Shown here piece after piece: positions 27,084-37,100 of a DNA stretch of 64,000 bases. The notes below the pieces were generated by a model. It did not search any database. It was not told where the DNA came from and saw only the letters and a list, made by a program, of their open reading frames with translations. The DNA is from Flavitalea plasmicola (GTDB lineage Bacteria; Bacteroidota; Bacteroidia; Chitinophagales; Chitinophagaceae): the NCBI RefSeq assembly GCF_030546645.1, contig NZ_JAUOTO010000001.1, positions 620,001 to 684,000 of the forward strand, in the 5' to 3' direction. How positions within the stretch are numbered: the stretch's first letter is position 1; every line of letters begins with the position of its first letter. The position numbers and the translations under genes were made by a program.

Positions 27084-27820
27084 TTATAAGGACAACAATT
27101 TCGCCGTATACACTTTATTATTGGTCCTGATGAGGCAATAGTGCACGCCTGAGGTTAGCCGGCTGGCATCCAATGACCATTGGTAAGGTATCCCCGCCTG
27201 CATAATCCCGTCAAAGAGGATCTTTTCCCGTATACCCACGCTATTATAAACTTCTACGGTGACTTGCGCATCCACAGGCGAGCGCAGATCTACATAAACC
27301 GTCGTGCTGGCAGGATTGGGGTAGAGCCTATAGGAAAAGCCGGTAGCCCCTGTATTGCCAGCGGTCCCCCCGAGGCTGGCGGCATGGCCAATGGTCGTGG
27401 AGTTGCCGGTAAGCGTTACAGGGGTGTTATTACAGGACAGCCTGTCCGATACGCTGGCAGAGACAGCCCCCGGTACGGTGGTATTCCGGAAGACGGTGGC
27501 AGCGGTCACGGTGCTGAAGCAGCCATTGTTGGGGTTGGTGACGGTGACTGTATAGTTGCCCGCGGCGGTCACAGCGGCCGTAGCGCCGGAGGCGGTGTGC
27601 CGGCTACAGCATTTACAGTGCTTTGAACAACCCCAGCTACCTTAACATTGTCAAAATAATAGAACTCACTGGTTGCCGTTGCCTTGGCCCTGATGATAAG
27701 CTGGAGCGTCGAGCCGCTGGGCGCCCCCCTGTCGGCCGTTAAACCACCTGCGCTTCTCACATCGACAGAGATGTTGATATTGGTTTTTCCCGCGATATTG
27801 ATGATGCCCGAGATCAGATA
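27084..27820 (-). pseudogene. Truncated, frameshifted fourth copy of the Ig-repeat T9SS protein
   Basis: The minus strand encodes pieces of the neighbouring paralogues. First comes the end of a jelly-roll domain (SGIINIAGKTNINISVDVRS, then EFYYFDNVKVAG); then, after a frame change near 27590, part of one Ig repeat (AGNYTVTVTNPNNGC) and a T9SS sorting domain (YRLYPNPASTTVYVDLRS ... ASRLTSGVHYCLIRTNNKVY). There is no signal peptide or start, most Ig repeats are missing, and an in-frame stop lies just upstream. It is a decayed remnant rather than a working gene, but it keeps a complete sorting domain that could act as a recombination donor. Confidence 0.8.
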
Positions 27821-27868
27821 CAGCCGGAGACAGACTTCATATCATATTTGATTTAATGGTAAGGAGAA

Positions 27869-27899
27869 AAAAAGCCGCCTCAAACGGAGGCAGCTTTTT
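27869..27899 (-). terminator. Terminator of the 1190-residue adhesin gene
   Basis: A stem AAAAAGC C GCCTC / GAGGC A GCTTTTT with one mismatch, 28 bp after the stop codon, with a U-rich end on the minus strand. Confidence 0.85.
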
Positions 27900-27927
27900 G
27901 ATATATTATCTATTCATCCATAACTAA

Positions 27928-30900
27928 CTAAGGTTTCCCTGTTGCAACCAGCAGCTTGCTGGTATATACCTTATTATGCGTCCGGATAATGCAATAATGA
28001 ATGCCCGTAGCCAGTCGGCCGGCATCCAGGGTCCATTGATAATTGACCCCAGCTTCGACAACCCCGTCGAACAACACTTGCTCACGAACCCCCAGGCCGT
28101 TGTAAACGGCTACGGATACATGCCCTTTTTGCGGAGCATTCAGGTTGACATAAGCCGCACCGCTCACAGGGTTGGGATATACCTTATAGGTAAGGCCCGA
28201 TACCCCTGCTGTATTTGCAGCTGCTCCATCCTGTAAAGAGGCAGCATGCCCGGTAGCTGTCTTGGGAGCTATCATGGAGCAGCCGGTGAAATCTGCTGCC
28301 ACGTGGGTGGAAGCAACGGTATTACAGAAGTTGCTGGGATTGGTGACCGTGAGGAAATACGTACCGGAATCGGTTACACTGGTGATCTGCTCAGGATCGA
28401 AGAACCCATTGGGCCCTGTCCAGGTGTAGGAAACGCCCCCGGTGGAAGAACTGCCCGTAAGGGTCACACTTCCGACATCGCAAGTGAGCGATCCATCAGC
28501 GGAGATGTTTACACCGGTGGGATGCACCTGGTCAGCCACGACAGTGATCTGCCTGCTGAATGAACAGCCATTGGTAGGGTCTGTGGCGGTAAGCGTATAA
28601 ACTCCTCCGGCCGTGACGTTGGTAACGCTGTCAGACGCAGTGAATCCATTAGGCCCTACCCATGCATAGGTGACACCGGCTGTAGTGGAGCTGCCGGTGA
28701 GCTTGACACGGGTGGTGTTGCAGGTCAGCTTGTCGGAGACACTGGTAGACACCGCGCCTGGGACATTCGTATTCTGGGTAACAGTGGGTGCAGTCACCGA
28801 AACAAAACATCCATTGCTGGGATTGGTCACGGTGAGGGTATAGTTACCTGGTACGGTGACAGTGGCCAAAGGATTCGTGCTGGTAAAGCCACTGGGCCCT
28901 GTCCACGCGTAAGTGACACCGGTAGTGCTGGAACTGCCCGTCAGGCGCACGCTGGTATTGGAGCAGGTCAGCAAGCCATTGGCAGGTACACTGCTGGTGG
29001 CAACGCCTTGGGGCGCTGTGATATCCTGCGTCACGACAGCCGATGAAGTGGAAGTACAGCCGTTGGTTGGGTCGGTAGCCGTTACCGAATAGGTACCAGG
29101 CGTGTTTACGACCGTAGTTTGGCCGGTGAACGTGAATCCACTTGGCCCCGCCCAATTATAGACTGCGCCGGAGACAGAAGAGTTGGCATTGAACGCAATG
29201 CTGGTTGTCGAGCAGGTGAGCACTGCAACAGTAGGATTGCTCGTCATCAGCAGGTTGTTCGGTGGCGTGATGTTCTGCGTGACATTGGCGGAGCTATTGG
29301 AAGCACAACCATTCGATGGGTCGGTGGCAGTAACCAGGTAGGTACCCGGGGTGGTCACGGTGACGGAGGGCGAGGATAGGGAGAGCCCATTGGGGCCGCT
29401 CCAGTGGAAGCCAACCCCTGATGTAGACGAGCTGGCCGTCAGGGTGATGCTGGTATTGGTACAGGTCAGCAAGGTAGCGCCCGTGCTGCTGCCTATAGAC
29501 AGCCCGCCAGGGGCGGAGATATTCTGAGCGACGACAGTATTAGTGAGGGTCGTACAACCGTTGGCGGGATTGGTTACCGTAAGCGTGTACGTGCCGGCTA
29601 CACTGGTAGTGGCGTTTGCACCGGAAGCGGTGAAGCCACCAGGCCCTGTCCATGCATAGGTGACACCGGTCGTAGAAGAGCTGCCCGTGAGTGCCACACT
29701 GGTCGTAGTACAGGTGAGGCTGCCCGATGCGCTGCTTGTGGCGCCGGGGGCGGTGGTATTTTGCACTACCAGGGCCGTGTCGGTGGATGTGCATCCCCCC
29801 GCAGTGACCGTCAGGGTATAGACACCTGCAGTGCTCACCGTTGGATTTTGCACCGTGGAAGTAAAGCTGTTGGGCCCCGTCCAGCTATAAGTGGCGCCTG
29901 TGGCGGAGGTACTGCCGGACAGCGTCACGGAGGTCTTTGTACAGGTGATCGTTCCGCCGGTGGCGACAGCATTCCCACCCGTTGGGGTCCCTGTCAGCTT
30001 CACATTATCGAAATAATACCTTTCGGTGGGATCTGAATTGCTGGTCTTGATGATCACCCGGACAGAATCTCCATTAAAGGCCCCTGAGGTCAGGGTCATG
30101 GAGGCTGTGCCCGATGTGCTGGTGCCGATGCCCGCCAGGTCCTCATATATCAGGCTGTCGGCCCTGTTGTTTATCCTGAGGTATACTCTTATAAAATCGG
30201 CAGTTTCAAAGAGGTCTCCGCTGGAAGCCGTTTCGCTGCGGAGGTCCACCGACAACGTCGTATTGGTCTTTCCCGCAAGACTGATGGGGCCGGAGATCCA
30301 TGTCCCCACATGCTGACCGGTGAATGTTGTCTTGAATTCATTGTTCTGCACGGAATAGGTATAGGTGCCGGTGCCGTCAGACGATGAGGTCCAGGGTGTA
30401 GTACCCGCGTCGGAAGTGGTGCCGTTGGCTAATGTAAAATCTTCCAGCCAGAAGACGGAGGCCGCGGCCCCTGTCGTGACAGTTGCCGATGTGGAGGCTG
30501 TGCAGCCCGTGCTGGGATTGGTGACCGTAACTGTGTAAGTGCCTGAGGCGGTCACCGAGGGACTTTGTGACGTGCTGGTGAACCCATTGGGTCCCGTCCA
30601 GCTATAAGTGACGCCGGATACGGAAGAATTGGCGCTGATGATTGTACTGGAAGCACAGCCAAGGGCGCCTCCTGTCGCTGTTACGTCCGGAGCTGTATTG
30701 TTAGCCGTGACCGTTACACTGGCGCTGCCCGTTCCCGCAGAATTGGTGCCTGTCACCGTATAGGTCCCTGCCGTGCTGACGGATACGCTGCTCCCGTTGG
30801 CGGTATAGCCGTTGGGTCCTGTCCAGGCATAAGTGGTAGTGCCGGTAGCTGTTGTGCTGGCCGTGAGGGTCGTCGATGGATTGGTGCAGGTCAATACGCC

Positions 30901-31500
30901 GGAATTGGTCGCACCGGCGCTGACAGAGATGCCGGTGACCGTACAAGGCCCCGTCTCTTTAAAGACATCGTACTTTTCAATGTAGTAGTCGTTGTTCCCG
31001 GCACTGAAATTGTAGATCCGGATGACGATCTGGACCGTGCTGCCGGTCATCATCGGCGATGTGACGGTAGGAGTGCCGAAACTGCCAAACTGGGCGCTGA
31101 TCAAAGTTTCAGGGCCGTTATCCAGCTTATAATACACTTTCACATACTCCGAAGAGGTAAAAGTGCCTTCTGAAGACACCTTGGCATCCACCTGGATATT
31201 GGTATAACCCGCTATGGAAAATACCTGGGAATACCAAACTCCTTCCCCACCCAGCGCCTGGGCTTTGATACGATGGGATTGCACGGAAAAAACGGCGGCG
31301 GCATTGGTTACGTTGGTCCTGTCCAGGTACCATCCTGTGGCACTGGGGTCGGATATATCTCCGTTCGCCGAGTTTTGGAAAGTCTGGGAGACGATCGGAC
31401 AGGCCGGCGTAGCCTGCACGACATCACTATACAACAATAATAGTAGAAGAAGAGGTATAATAAGGACATTATACCTTTTTCGAAGTAACGATACGTTCAT
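27928..31500 (-). CDS. Ig-repeat T9SS surface protein, paralogue 1 (1190 residues)
   Basis: A signal peptide (PLLLLLLLYSDVVQATPACP) is followed by an N-terminal beta jelly-roll (SAQ/VQSHRIKAQALGGEGVWY), two Ig-like repeats and a second jelly-roll (FWLEDFTLANGTTSDAGTTP ... RYYFDNVKLTG). About nine more Ig-like repeats of ~75-80 residues follow, each with YxWTGPNGFT and YTVTVTNPxNGC cores, and a type A T9SS sorting domain (YKVYPNPVSGAAYVNLNAPQ) closes the protein. Cysteine pairs sit at the same place in each repeat. It is expected to be surface-anchored through type IX secretion and to act in adhesion or gliding-type contacts. It lies in tandem with two paralogues; parts of the repeat DNA are almost identical to paralogue 2. 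Confidence 0.88.
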   Translation of the reverse strand: MNVSLLRKRYNVLIIPLLLLLLLYSDVVQATPACPIVSQTFQNSANGDISDPSATGWYLDRTNVTNAAAVFSVQSHRIKAQALGGEGVWYSQVFSIAGYTNIQVDAKVSSEGTFTSSEYVKVYYKLDNGPETLISAQFGSFGTPTVTSPMMTGSTVQIVIRIYNFSAGNNDYYIEKYDVFKETGPCTVTGISVSAGATNSGVLTCTNPSTTLTASTTATGTTTYAWTGPNGYTANGSSVSVSTAGTYTVTGTNSAGTGSASVTVTANNTAPDVTATGGALGCASSTIISANSSVSGVTYSWTGPNGFTSTSQSPSVTASGTYTVTVTNPSTGCTASTSATVTTGAAASVFWLEDFTLANGTTSDAGTTPWTSSSDGTGTYTYSVQNNEFKTTFTGQHVGTWISGPISLAGKTNTTLSVDLRSETASSGDLFETADFIRVYLRINNRADSLIYEDLAGIGTSTSGTASMTLTSGAFNGDSVRVIIKTSNSDPTERYYFDNVKLTGTPTGGNAVATGGTITCTKTSVTLSGSTSATGATYSWTGPNSFTSTVQNPTVSTAGVYTLTVTAGGCTSTDTALVVQNTTAPGATSSASGSLTCTTTSVALTGSSSTTGVTYAWTGPGGFTASGANATTSVAGTYTLTVTNPANGCTTLTNTVVAQNISAPGGLSIGSSTGATLLTCTNTSITLTASSSTSGVGFHWSGPNGLSLSSPSVTVTTPGTYLVTATDPSNGCASNSSANVTQNITPPNNLLMTSNPTVAVLTCSTTSIAFNANSSVSGAVYNWAGPSGFTFTGQTTVVNTPGTYSVTATDPTNGCTSTSSAVVTQDITAPQGVATSSVPANGLLTCSNTSVRLTGSSSTTGVTYAWTGPSGFTSTNPLATVTVPGNYTLTVTNPSNGCFVSVTAPTVTQNTNVPGAVSTSVSDKLTCNTTRVKLTGSSTTAGVTYAWVGPNGFTASDSVTNVTAGGVYTLTATDPTNGCSFSRQITVVADQVHPTGVNISADGSLTCDVGSVTLTGSSSTGGVSYTWTGPNGFFDPEQITSVTDSGTYFLTVTNPSNFCNTVASTHVAADFTGCSMIAPKTATGHAASLQDGAAANTAGVSGLTYKVYPNPVSGAAYVNLNAPQKGHVSVAVYNGLGVREQVLFDGVVEAGVNYQWTLDAGRLATGIHYCIIRTHNKVYTSKLLVATGKP

Positions 31501-31807
31501 ATGTATTGGTTTGGTTTACGGGTGTGTGCAGACAAAAAGCCTGGGCGGCCTGTAATGGCCGCATTTCTTACATAGAATAAGGGTAACTATGTACCATAAC
31601 CGATGAGGCAAAATACCGATTTTTATATCTGCCAGACACGGCGGCAGCCACCCCTTAGCCAATTAGTTTTGATATGTAGAAATAGAGAATATATAATAGG
31701 GGTATATTCACTCCAGTCGCCTCATTATGTATAGGAAATTAGTAGTAAAGAAATGAACGATTTATAAATAAATCTTTACCTCCTTTCAAGGGGCTGCCCC
31801 GTACATG
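31501..31807 (-). promoter_or_regulatory. Conserved upstream region of adhesin paralogue 1
   Basis: This region shares two blocks with the upstream regions of the other two paralogues. One is a near block around 31585-31620 (plus reading CCGATGAGGCAAAATACCGA). The other is a far block around 31741-31780 (plus reading AGTAAAGAAATGAACGATTT, ending in CTTTACC). The start codon is preceded by the same leader as paralogue 2 (plus reading CATATGTATTGGTTTGGTTT). It is probably the promoter and a regulator site. Confidence 0.6.
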
Positions 31808-31839
31808 AAAAAGCCGCCTCTATGCTGAGGCGGCTTTTT
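31808..31839 (-). terminator. Terminator of the 663-residue adhesin gene
   Basis: A perfect 13-bp stem AAAAAGCCGCCTC / GAGGCGGCTTTTT with a 6-nt loop, 20 bp after the stop codon. Confidence 0.92.
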
Positions 31840-31859
31840 ATTATTGGATGTTCGTTGTC

Positions 31860-33851
31860 CTATGGTCGCCCTGCTGCGATCAGCAGCTTGCTCGTATACA
31901 CCTTATGATTGGTCCGGACAATGCAATAATGGATGCCTGCGGGCAGACGGCTTGCATCCAGTACCCATTGGTAGGCCGTGCCTGCTTCAACGTTGCCGTC
32001 AAAGAGGATCTTTTCACGAACCCCTGCACCATTGTAGACCTCCACTGACACATGCCCTTTTTGCGGAGCATTCAGGTTGACATAAGCCGAACCGCTCGCA
32101 GGATTGGGATATACCTTACAGGTAAGACCCGAAATTACTGCTGCACTTCCGTCTGATACATCGAGGGTGGCTGCATGTCCGTTGATCGCCTTACGGTTTA
32201 TAGCAGAGCACTCTGTGAAATCAGCCGTCACAGTGATGGTAGCCGTCGTGTTACAACCATTGACTGGATTGTTGACCGTGAGGAGATAAGTGCCGGAATC
32301 CACGACACTGGTGATCTGCTCGGGATCAAAGAACCCGTTGGGTCCTGACCAGGTATAGCCAACATTCGGCGTAGTGGAGCCACCGGTGAGGGTGACGCTT
32401 CCGACGGTGCAGCTGAGCGACCCGTCACTGGAGATGGTTACCCCTGTCGGGTGCACCTGATCGGCCTGGACGGTGATTGGCCTGCTGAATGAACAGCCAT
32501 TGGTAGGGTCTGTGGCGGTAAGCGTATAAACCCCTCCGGCCGTGACGTTGGTAACGCTGTCAGACGCAGTGAATCCATTAGGCCCTATCCATGCATAGGT
32601 GACACCGGCTGTAGTAGAACTGCCGGAAAGCTTGACACGGGTGTGGTTGCAGGTCAGCTTGTCGGAGACACTGACAGACACAGCCTCCGGAACAGTCGTG
32701 TTCTGTGTGACAGTAGGAGCGGTCATGGACACCGAACAACCATTGCTGGAATTGGTGATGGTGACAGTATAGTTGCCGGCAACGCTGACGGGAGTTGCCT
32801 GCAGGGTGGAACTAAATCCATTGGGCCCGGTCCAGCTGAAGAGGGCTTTTGCTGTCTGGCTACTTGCAAACAGGACCACATTGGCATTGGAACAGGTCAA
32901 TTGCGCATTGTCAGGGATACTCCTTATGGTGACGGCAGTAGGTCTCGCCGTATCCTGCGTCACAATAGTCGATGAAGTGGACGTACAGCCATTGGAGGAG
33001 TTGGTAGCTGTTACCTGGTAAGTTCCCGGGCTGGTTGCGTTGATCGAGGCGGCAGAAGACGTAGGACTGTTTGGTCCCGCCCAGTTGAAGCTGATGCCAC
33101 TGGTTGTAGTAGAGCTGGCCGTCAGAATAATGCTGGGGTTGGTACAGGTCAGGAGTGTGGCCCCGGTGTTGCTGGCTATCGATACCGCGGGCGCGTTGAT
33201 ATCCTGCACTACAATGGTAGGATTCAATGTGGAACATCCGGTGGCCGTATAGGTAACCACTAGATAATAGGTGCCGGGTACACTGACGGCGGGAAATGCA
33301 TCCGTTGAGGTGAAGCCATTGGGACCTGCCCAGCTGACTGTGATACCCGTTGCAGAACCAAAAGGCATGACGAGCGTGCTGCTGGGGTTCGAGCAGGTCA
33401 ATGGCCCTGTATTGCCGGGCTCCATACTGGGCGGGGCTGCCGTATTCGAAGTGACCGTTACACTTGCACTGCCGGTTTTCCCGGAGTTGGTGCCCGTCAC
33501 CGTGTACGTGCCAGCCGTGCTTACCGTCACACTGGCGCCAGTAGCCGTAAAGCCGTTAGGCCCCGTCCAACTGTAAGTAGTAGTGCCCGAGGCTGACGTG
33601 CTGGCCGTGATGGTCGTCGACGGATGGGTACAGGTCAACACCCCCGAATTAGTGGCCGTTGCAGTGACAGTGATTTTGGTCCAACGCCAGTGATCAATCG
33701 TTCCGGTCCCGGGAGCCTGCGCATGATTTCGGACAGGATGATGCTCCTGTCCCCCCGGCGAGGCGAGCAGCGGTTTCCCTATCAAAGAAGAAAGCAAAAT
33801 AAAAGATATAATGACTGGATTATACCTTCCCTGAAGTAATGATAACTTCAT
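31860..33851 (-). CDS. Ig-repeat T9SS surface protein, paralogue 2 (663 residues)
   Basis: The shortest intact member. Its signal peptide is followed by a short unique linker (GGQEHHPVRNHAQAPG), where the other members carry the jelly-roll domain, then about six Ig-like repeats and the same C-terminal T9SS sorting domain (CKVYPNPASGSAYVNLNAPQ). The missing N-terminal domain suggests a deletion or a different display head. Repeats near its C-terminus share a 136-bp tract with paralogue 1 that has only two differences. It is transcribed from its own promoter region and ended by its own terminator. Confidence 0.86.
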   Translation of the reverse strand: MKLSLLQGRYNPVIISFILLSSLIGKPLLASPGGQEHHPVRNHAQAPGTGTIDHWRWTKITVTATATNSGVLTCTHPSTTITASTSASGTTTYSWTGPNGFTATGASVTVSTAGTYTVTGTNSGKTGSASVTVTSNTAAPPSMEPGNTGPLTCSNPSSTLVMPFGSATGITVSWAGPNGFTSTDAFPAVSVPGTYYLVVTYTATGCSTLNPTIVVQDINAPAVSIASNTGATLLTCTNPSIILTASSTTTSGISFNWAGPNSPTSSAASINATSPGTYQVTATNSSNGCTSTSSTIVTQDTARPTAVTIRSIPDNAQLTCSNANVVLFASSQTAKALFSWTGPNGFSSTLQATPVSVAGNYTVTITNSSNGCSVSMTAPTVTQNTTVPEAVSVSVSDKLTCNHTRVKLSGSSTTAGVTYAWIGPNGFTASDSVTNVTAGGVYTLTATDPTNGCSFSRPITVQADQVHPTGVTISSDGSLSCTVGSVTLTGGSTTPNVGYTWSGPNGFFDPEQITSVVDSGTYLLTVNNPVNGCNTTATITVTADFTECSAINRKAINGHAATLDVSDGSAAVISGLTCKVYPNPASGSAYVNLNAPQKGHVSVEVYNGAGVREKILFDGNVEAGTAYQWVLDASRLPAGIHYCIVRTNHKVYTSKLLIAAGRP

Positions 33852-34120
33852 ATGTATTGGTTTGGTTTAGCAGCGAGGTTGGGGCAATGATAACTATGTG
33901 CCATAAACGATGAGGCAAAATTCAGATTTTTATATCAGGCGATAATGACCGTGGCGTGTTTTATACGCAACCTCTTTTGGTATGTAAGAATGGAGTATAT
34001 GTAATCAGGGAATATTCATTGCTGTGTCGCAGGACACTATAGGATGATTGTAGTAAAGAAATGTATAGTTTATGAATAAACCTTTACCTACCGTCCTCAG
34101 GGTAAGTCATCCAATAAATA
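33852..34120 (-). promoter_or_regulatory. Conserved upstream region of adhesin paralogue 2
   Basis: The near block at 33891-33927 (plus reading AACGATGAGGCAAAATTCAG) and far block at 34051-34088 (plus reading TAGTAAAGAAATGTATAGTT, ending CTTTACC) match those of paralogues 1 and 3. Spacing between near block and start codon is ~40 bp here and in paralogue 3, but ~85 bp in paralogue 1. Confidence 0.6.
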
Positions 34121-34148
34121 TGAGCCGCCCCCGGAAGGAGACGGCTCA
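34121..34148 (-). terminator. Terminator of the 1829-residue adhesin gene
   Basis: A 7-bp stem TGAGCCG / CGGCTCA with a 14-nt G/C-rich loop, 19 bp after the stop codon. It has a weaker U-tail than the other three. Confidence 0.65.
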
Positions 34149-34166
34149 TACATTCAGCGTGTTTAT

Positions 34167-37100
34167 TTAGCGTGCTATGAGCAGCTTGCTCACATACACT
34201 TTATTATTCGTTCGTATCATACAATAGTGCATGCCTGTAGCGAGGCTGCCGGCATCCAGGGTCCATCGGTAAGGTGTGCCTGCTTCAACGTTGCCGTCAA
34301 AGAGGACCTTTTCACGAACCCCTACACCATTATAGACTTCCACCGACACATGTCCTTTTCCGGGTGCATTCAGCTCGACGATAGCCGTACTGTTTGCAGG
34401 GTTGGGATATACCTTATAGGTAAGACCCGGGATTACCGGTGTGCTTCCGTCTGCTGCACCCAGCGTGGTGGCATGTCCTGTGGCTACCTTCGGAGCTGCC
34501 ATAGAGCATTCGGTGAAATCCGCCGTCACCGGTATAGAGGCGATGGTGGTACAACCATTGCCTCCATTTCTGACCGTTAGGAAATAAGTGCCGGAATCGG
34601 TTACACTCGTGATCTGTTCGGGATCGAAGAACCCATTGGGCCCTGTCCAGGTGTAGCTGACGCCCGCGGTGCTGGATCCGCCGGTCAGGTTTACACTTCC
34701 GACAGTACAGCTGAGCGATCCGTCACTGGTAATCGTTACGCCTTGAGGATGCACCTGGTCAGCCTGGACAGTGATCTGCCTGCTGAATGAGCAGCCATTG
34801 GAAGGATCAGTGGCCGTGAGGGTATAGAGTCCTCCTGCGGTGACCATGGTCTCCTTGGAAGAGGAGGTAAATCCGCTGGGGCCCGTCCAGGCAAAAGTGA
34901 CACCTGTCGTATTGGAGCTGCCGGAGATCTTGACACTGGTGGTGTTACAGGTCAGCTTGTCGTTGACACTGGCCGAGACGGCTTCCGGCACATGGGTATT
35001 TTGTGTGACGGGAGCAGCCGTCGCAGAGGTGGAACAGCCGTTGTTGGGATTGGTGACAGTGACGGTATAGTTGCCTGGAATGGTCACAGTGGCCGAACTG
35101 CCGGAAGCTACAAACCCCGAAGGCCCTGTCCAGCTGTAGATGACGCCTGAGGAAGACGAGCTACCCGTGAGGACCACATTGGTATTGGAGCAGGTCAACA
35201 AGCCATTGGCAGGAACACTGCTGGTCGCGACGGCCGTGGGCCTCACCGTATCCTGTGTTACAATCGCCGATGACGTGGAGATACAGCCATTGACTGGGTC
35301 GGTTGCCGTTACCGTGTAGGTGCCAGGGGCAGTTACTACCGTAGACATACCGGTAGTCGAGAATCCGCCAGGTCCTGACCATGTATAGTTTGCTCCTGCG
35401 GCGGAAGAGCTGGCATTGAAACCAATGTTGCTGGTAGAGCAGGTCAATCGGGCATTGACGGGATTGCTCACCATGGCAAGGTTGGCCGGCGGCGTGATAT
35501 TCTGAGCCACATTGGCGGAGTTATTGGAAGAGCAGCCATTCGAAGGGTCGGTCGCAGTAACCAGGTAGGTGCCCGGGTTGCCAACGGTGATAGAAGCCGA
35601 GGATGCGGTGAACCCGTTGGGGCCGCTCCAGCTAAAGCTGAGCCCTGTCGTGGAAGAACTGGCAGTGAGGCTAATGCTGGGAGTAGTACAGGTCAGCAGG
35701 TTGGCGCCCGTGCTGCTGGCTACCGACAAGTTGCCCGGCGCCGAAATGCTCTGCGCAACGACGGTGTTCGTGATGGCCGTACAGCCGTTGACAGGATTGG
35801 TTACAGTGAGCGTATACGTACCAGCTGCACTGGTAGTGGCAGTGATCGTGGAGGCTGTAAACCCATTCGGCCCGGTCCATGAATAGGTCACTCCTGGCGT
35901 GGAAGAATTACCTGTAATGGTGACACTGGTGACAGCACAGGTGAGCGGCCCGTTATTATAGGCTATCACCCCCGCCGGCGCCGTAAAGTTCTGACCGACA
36001 GTTGCAGTAGTGGTGTTCGTACAGCCATTTGAAGGGTCAGTCACTGTAAGGATATAAGCACCCTGTGAAGTAGCGACTGCAGTAGTGCCGGAAGCAGTAA
36101 AGCTATTGGGCCCGCTCCAGGTGTAAGATACTCCCCCGGTGGAAGAAACGCCCGTCAAAGTAACGCTGGGATTGGCGCAGGTCAGCGTGGCCGTAGAAGG
36201 AGCTATCGGCGCCAGGTTTGGCGGTGTGATATTTTGTGTCACTACCACCGCAGTCGAAGCCGTACAGCCATTGGCCGGGTTGGTGGCCGTCAATGTATAG
36301 GTTCCGGCATTGAATACATTGGTCTGGGATGAGGCAACATTAAAGTTGTTCGGCCCGGTCCATGTATAGGTCACTCCGGCAGTAGTAGAGCCGCCGGACA
36401 GGTTGACAACATTCGTGGCACAGGTTAACTTCGCACTGGCCGGGTTGGCGCTGGTAGTCGGCGTTGCCGGGGCCGTGGTACTGCCCAGGACATTTGCTGT
36501 ATCCGTGGCCGTACAGCCATTGGCAGGATTGGTGACCGTCAGCGTATAGACACCCGCTGTGCTCACCGTGGGGTTCTGCGTGGTAGATGTAAAATTGCCG
36601 GGCCCCGTCCACGCATAGGTCACGCCAGTGGTGGAAGAAGCGCCCGTCAATGCAACGCTGCTGGAAGTACAGGTGAGGCTGCCGTTAGCGCTTGCTGTCA
36701 CGCCCGTCGGAGCGGTGGTATTGGCCAGGACATTCGCCGTATCCGAACTGGTACATCCATTGACAGGATTAGTGACCGTCAGCGTATAGACACCCGCTGT
36801 GCTTACCGTGGGATTCTGCGTGGCAGATGTAAAGTTGCCAGGCCCCGCCCACGCATAGGTCACACCACTGGTGGAAGAAGCACCCGACAGCGCCACACTG
36901 CTCCTGGTACACGAGAGGGAAGAAGCCGCGCTTCCCGTAGCGCCGGGAGCCGTCGTGTTTGCCACTACAAGGGCCGTATCAGAGGCCGAACATCCATTTG
37001 CGGAGACGGTCAGGGTATAAATACCGCCTGCGGTGACAGTGGGGTTCTGGACCGTGGAACTGAAGCCGTTCGGCCCCGTCCATGCATAGGTGACCCCCGG

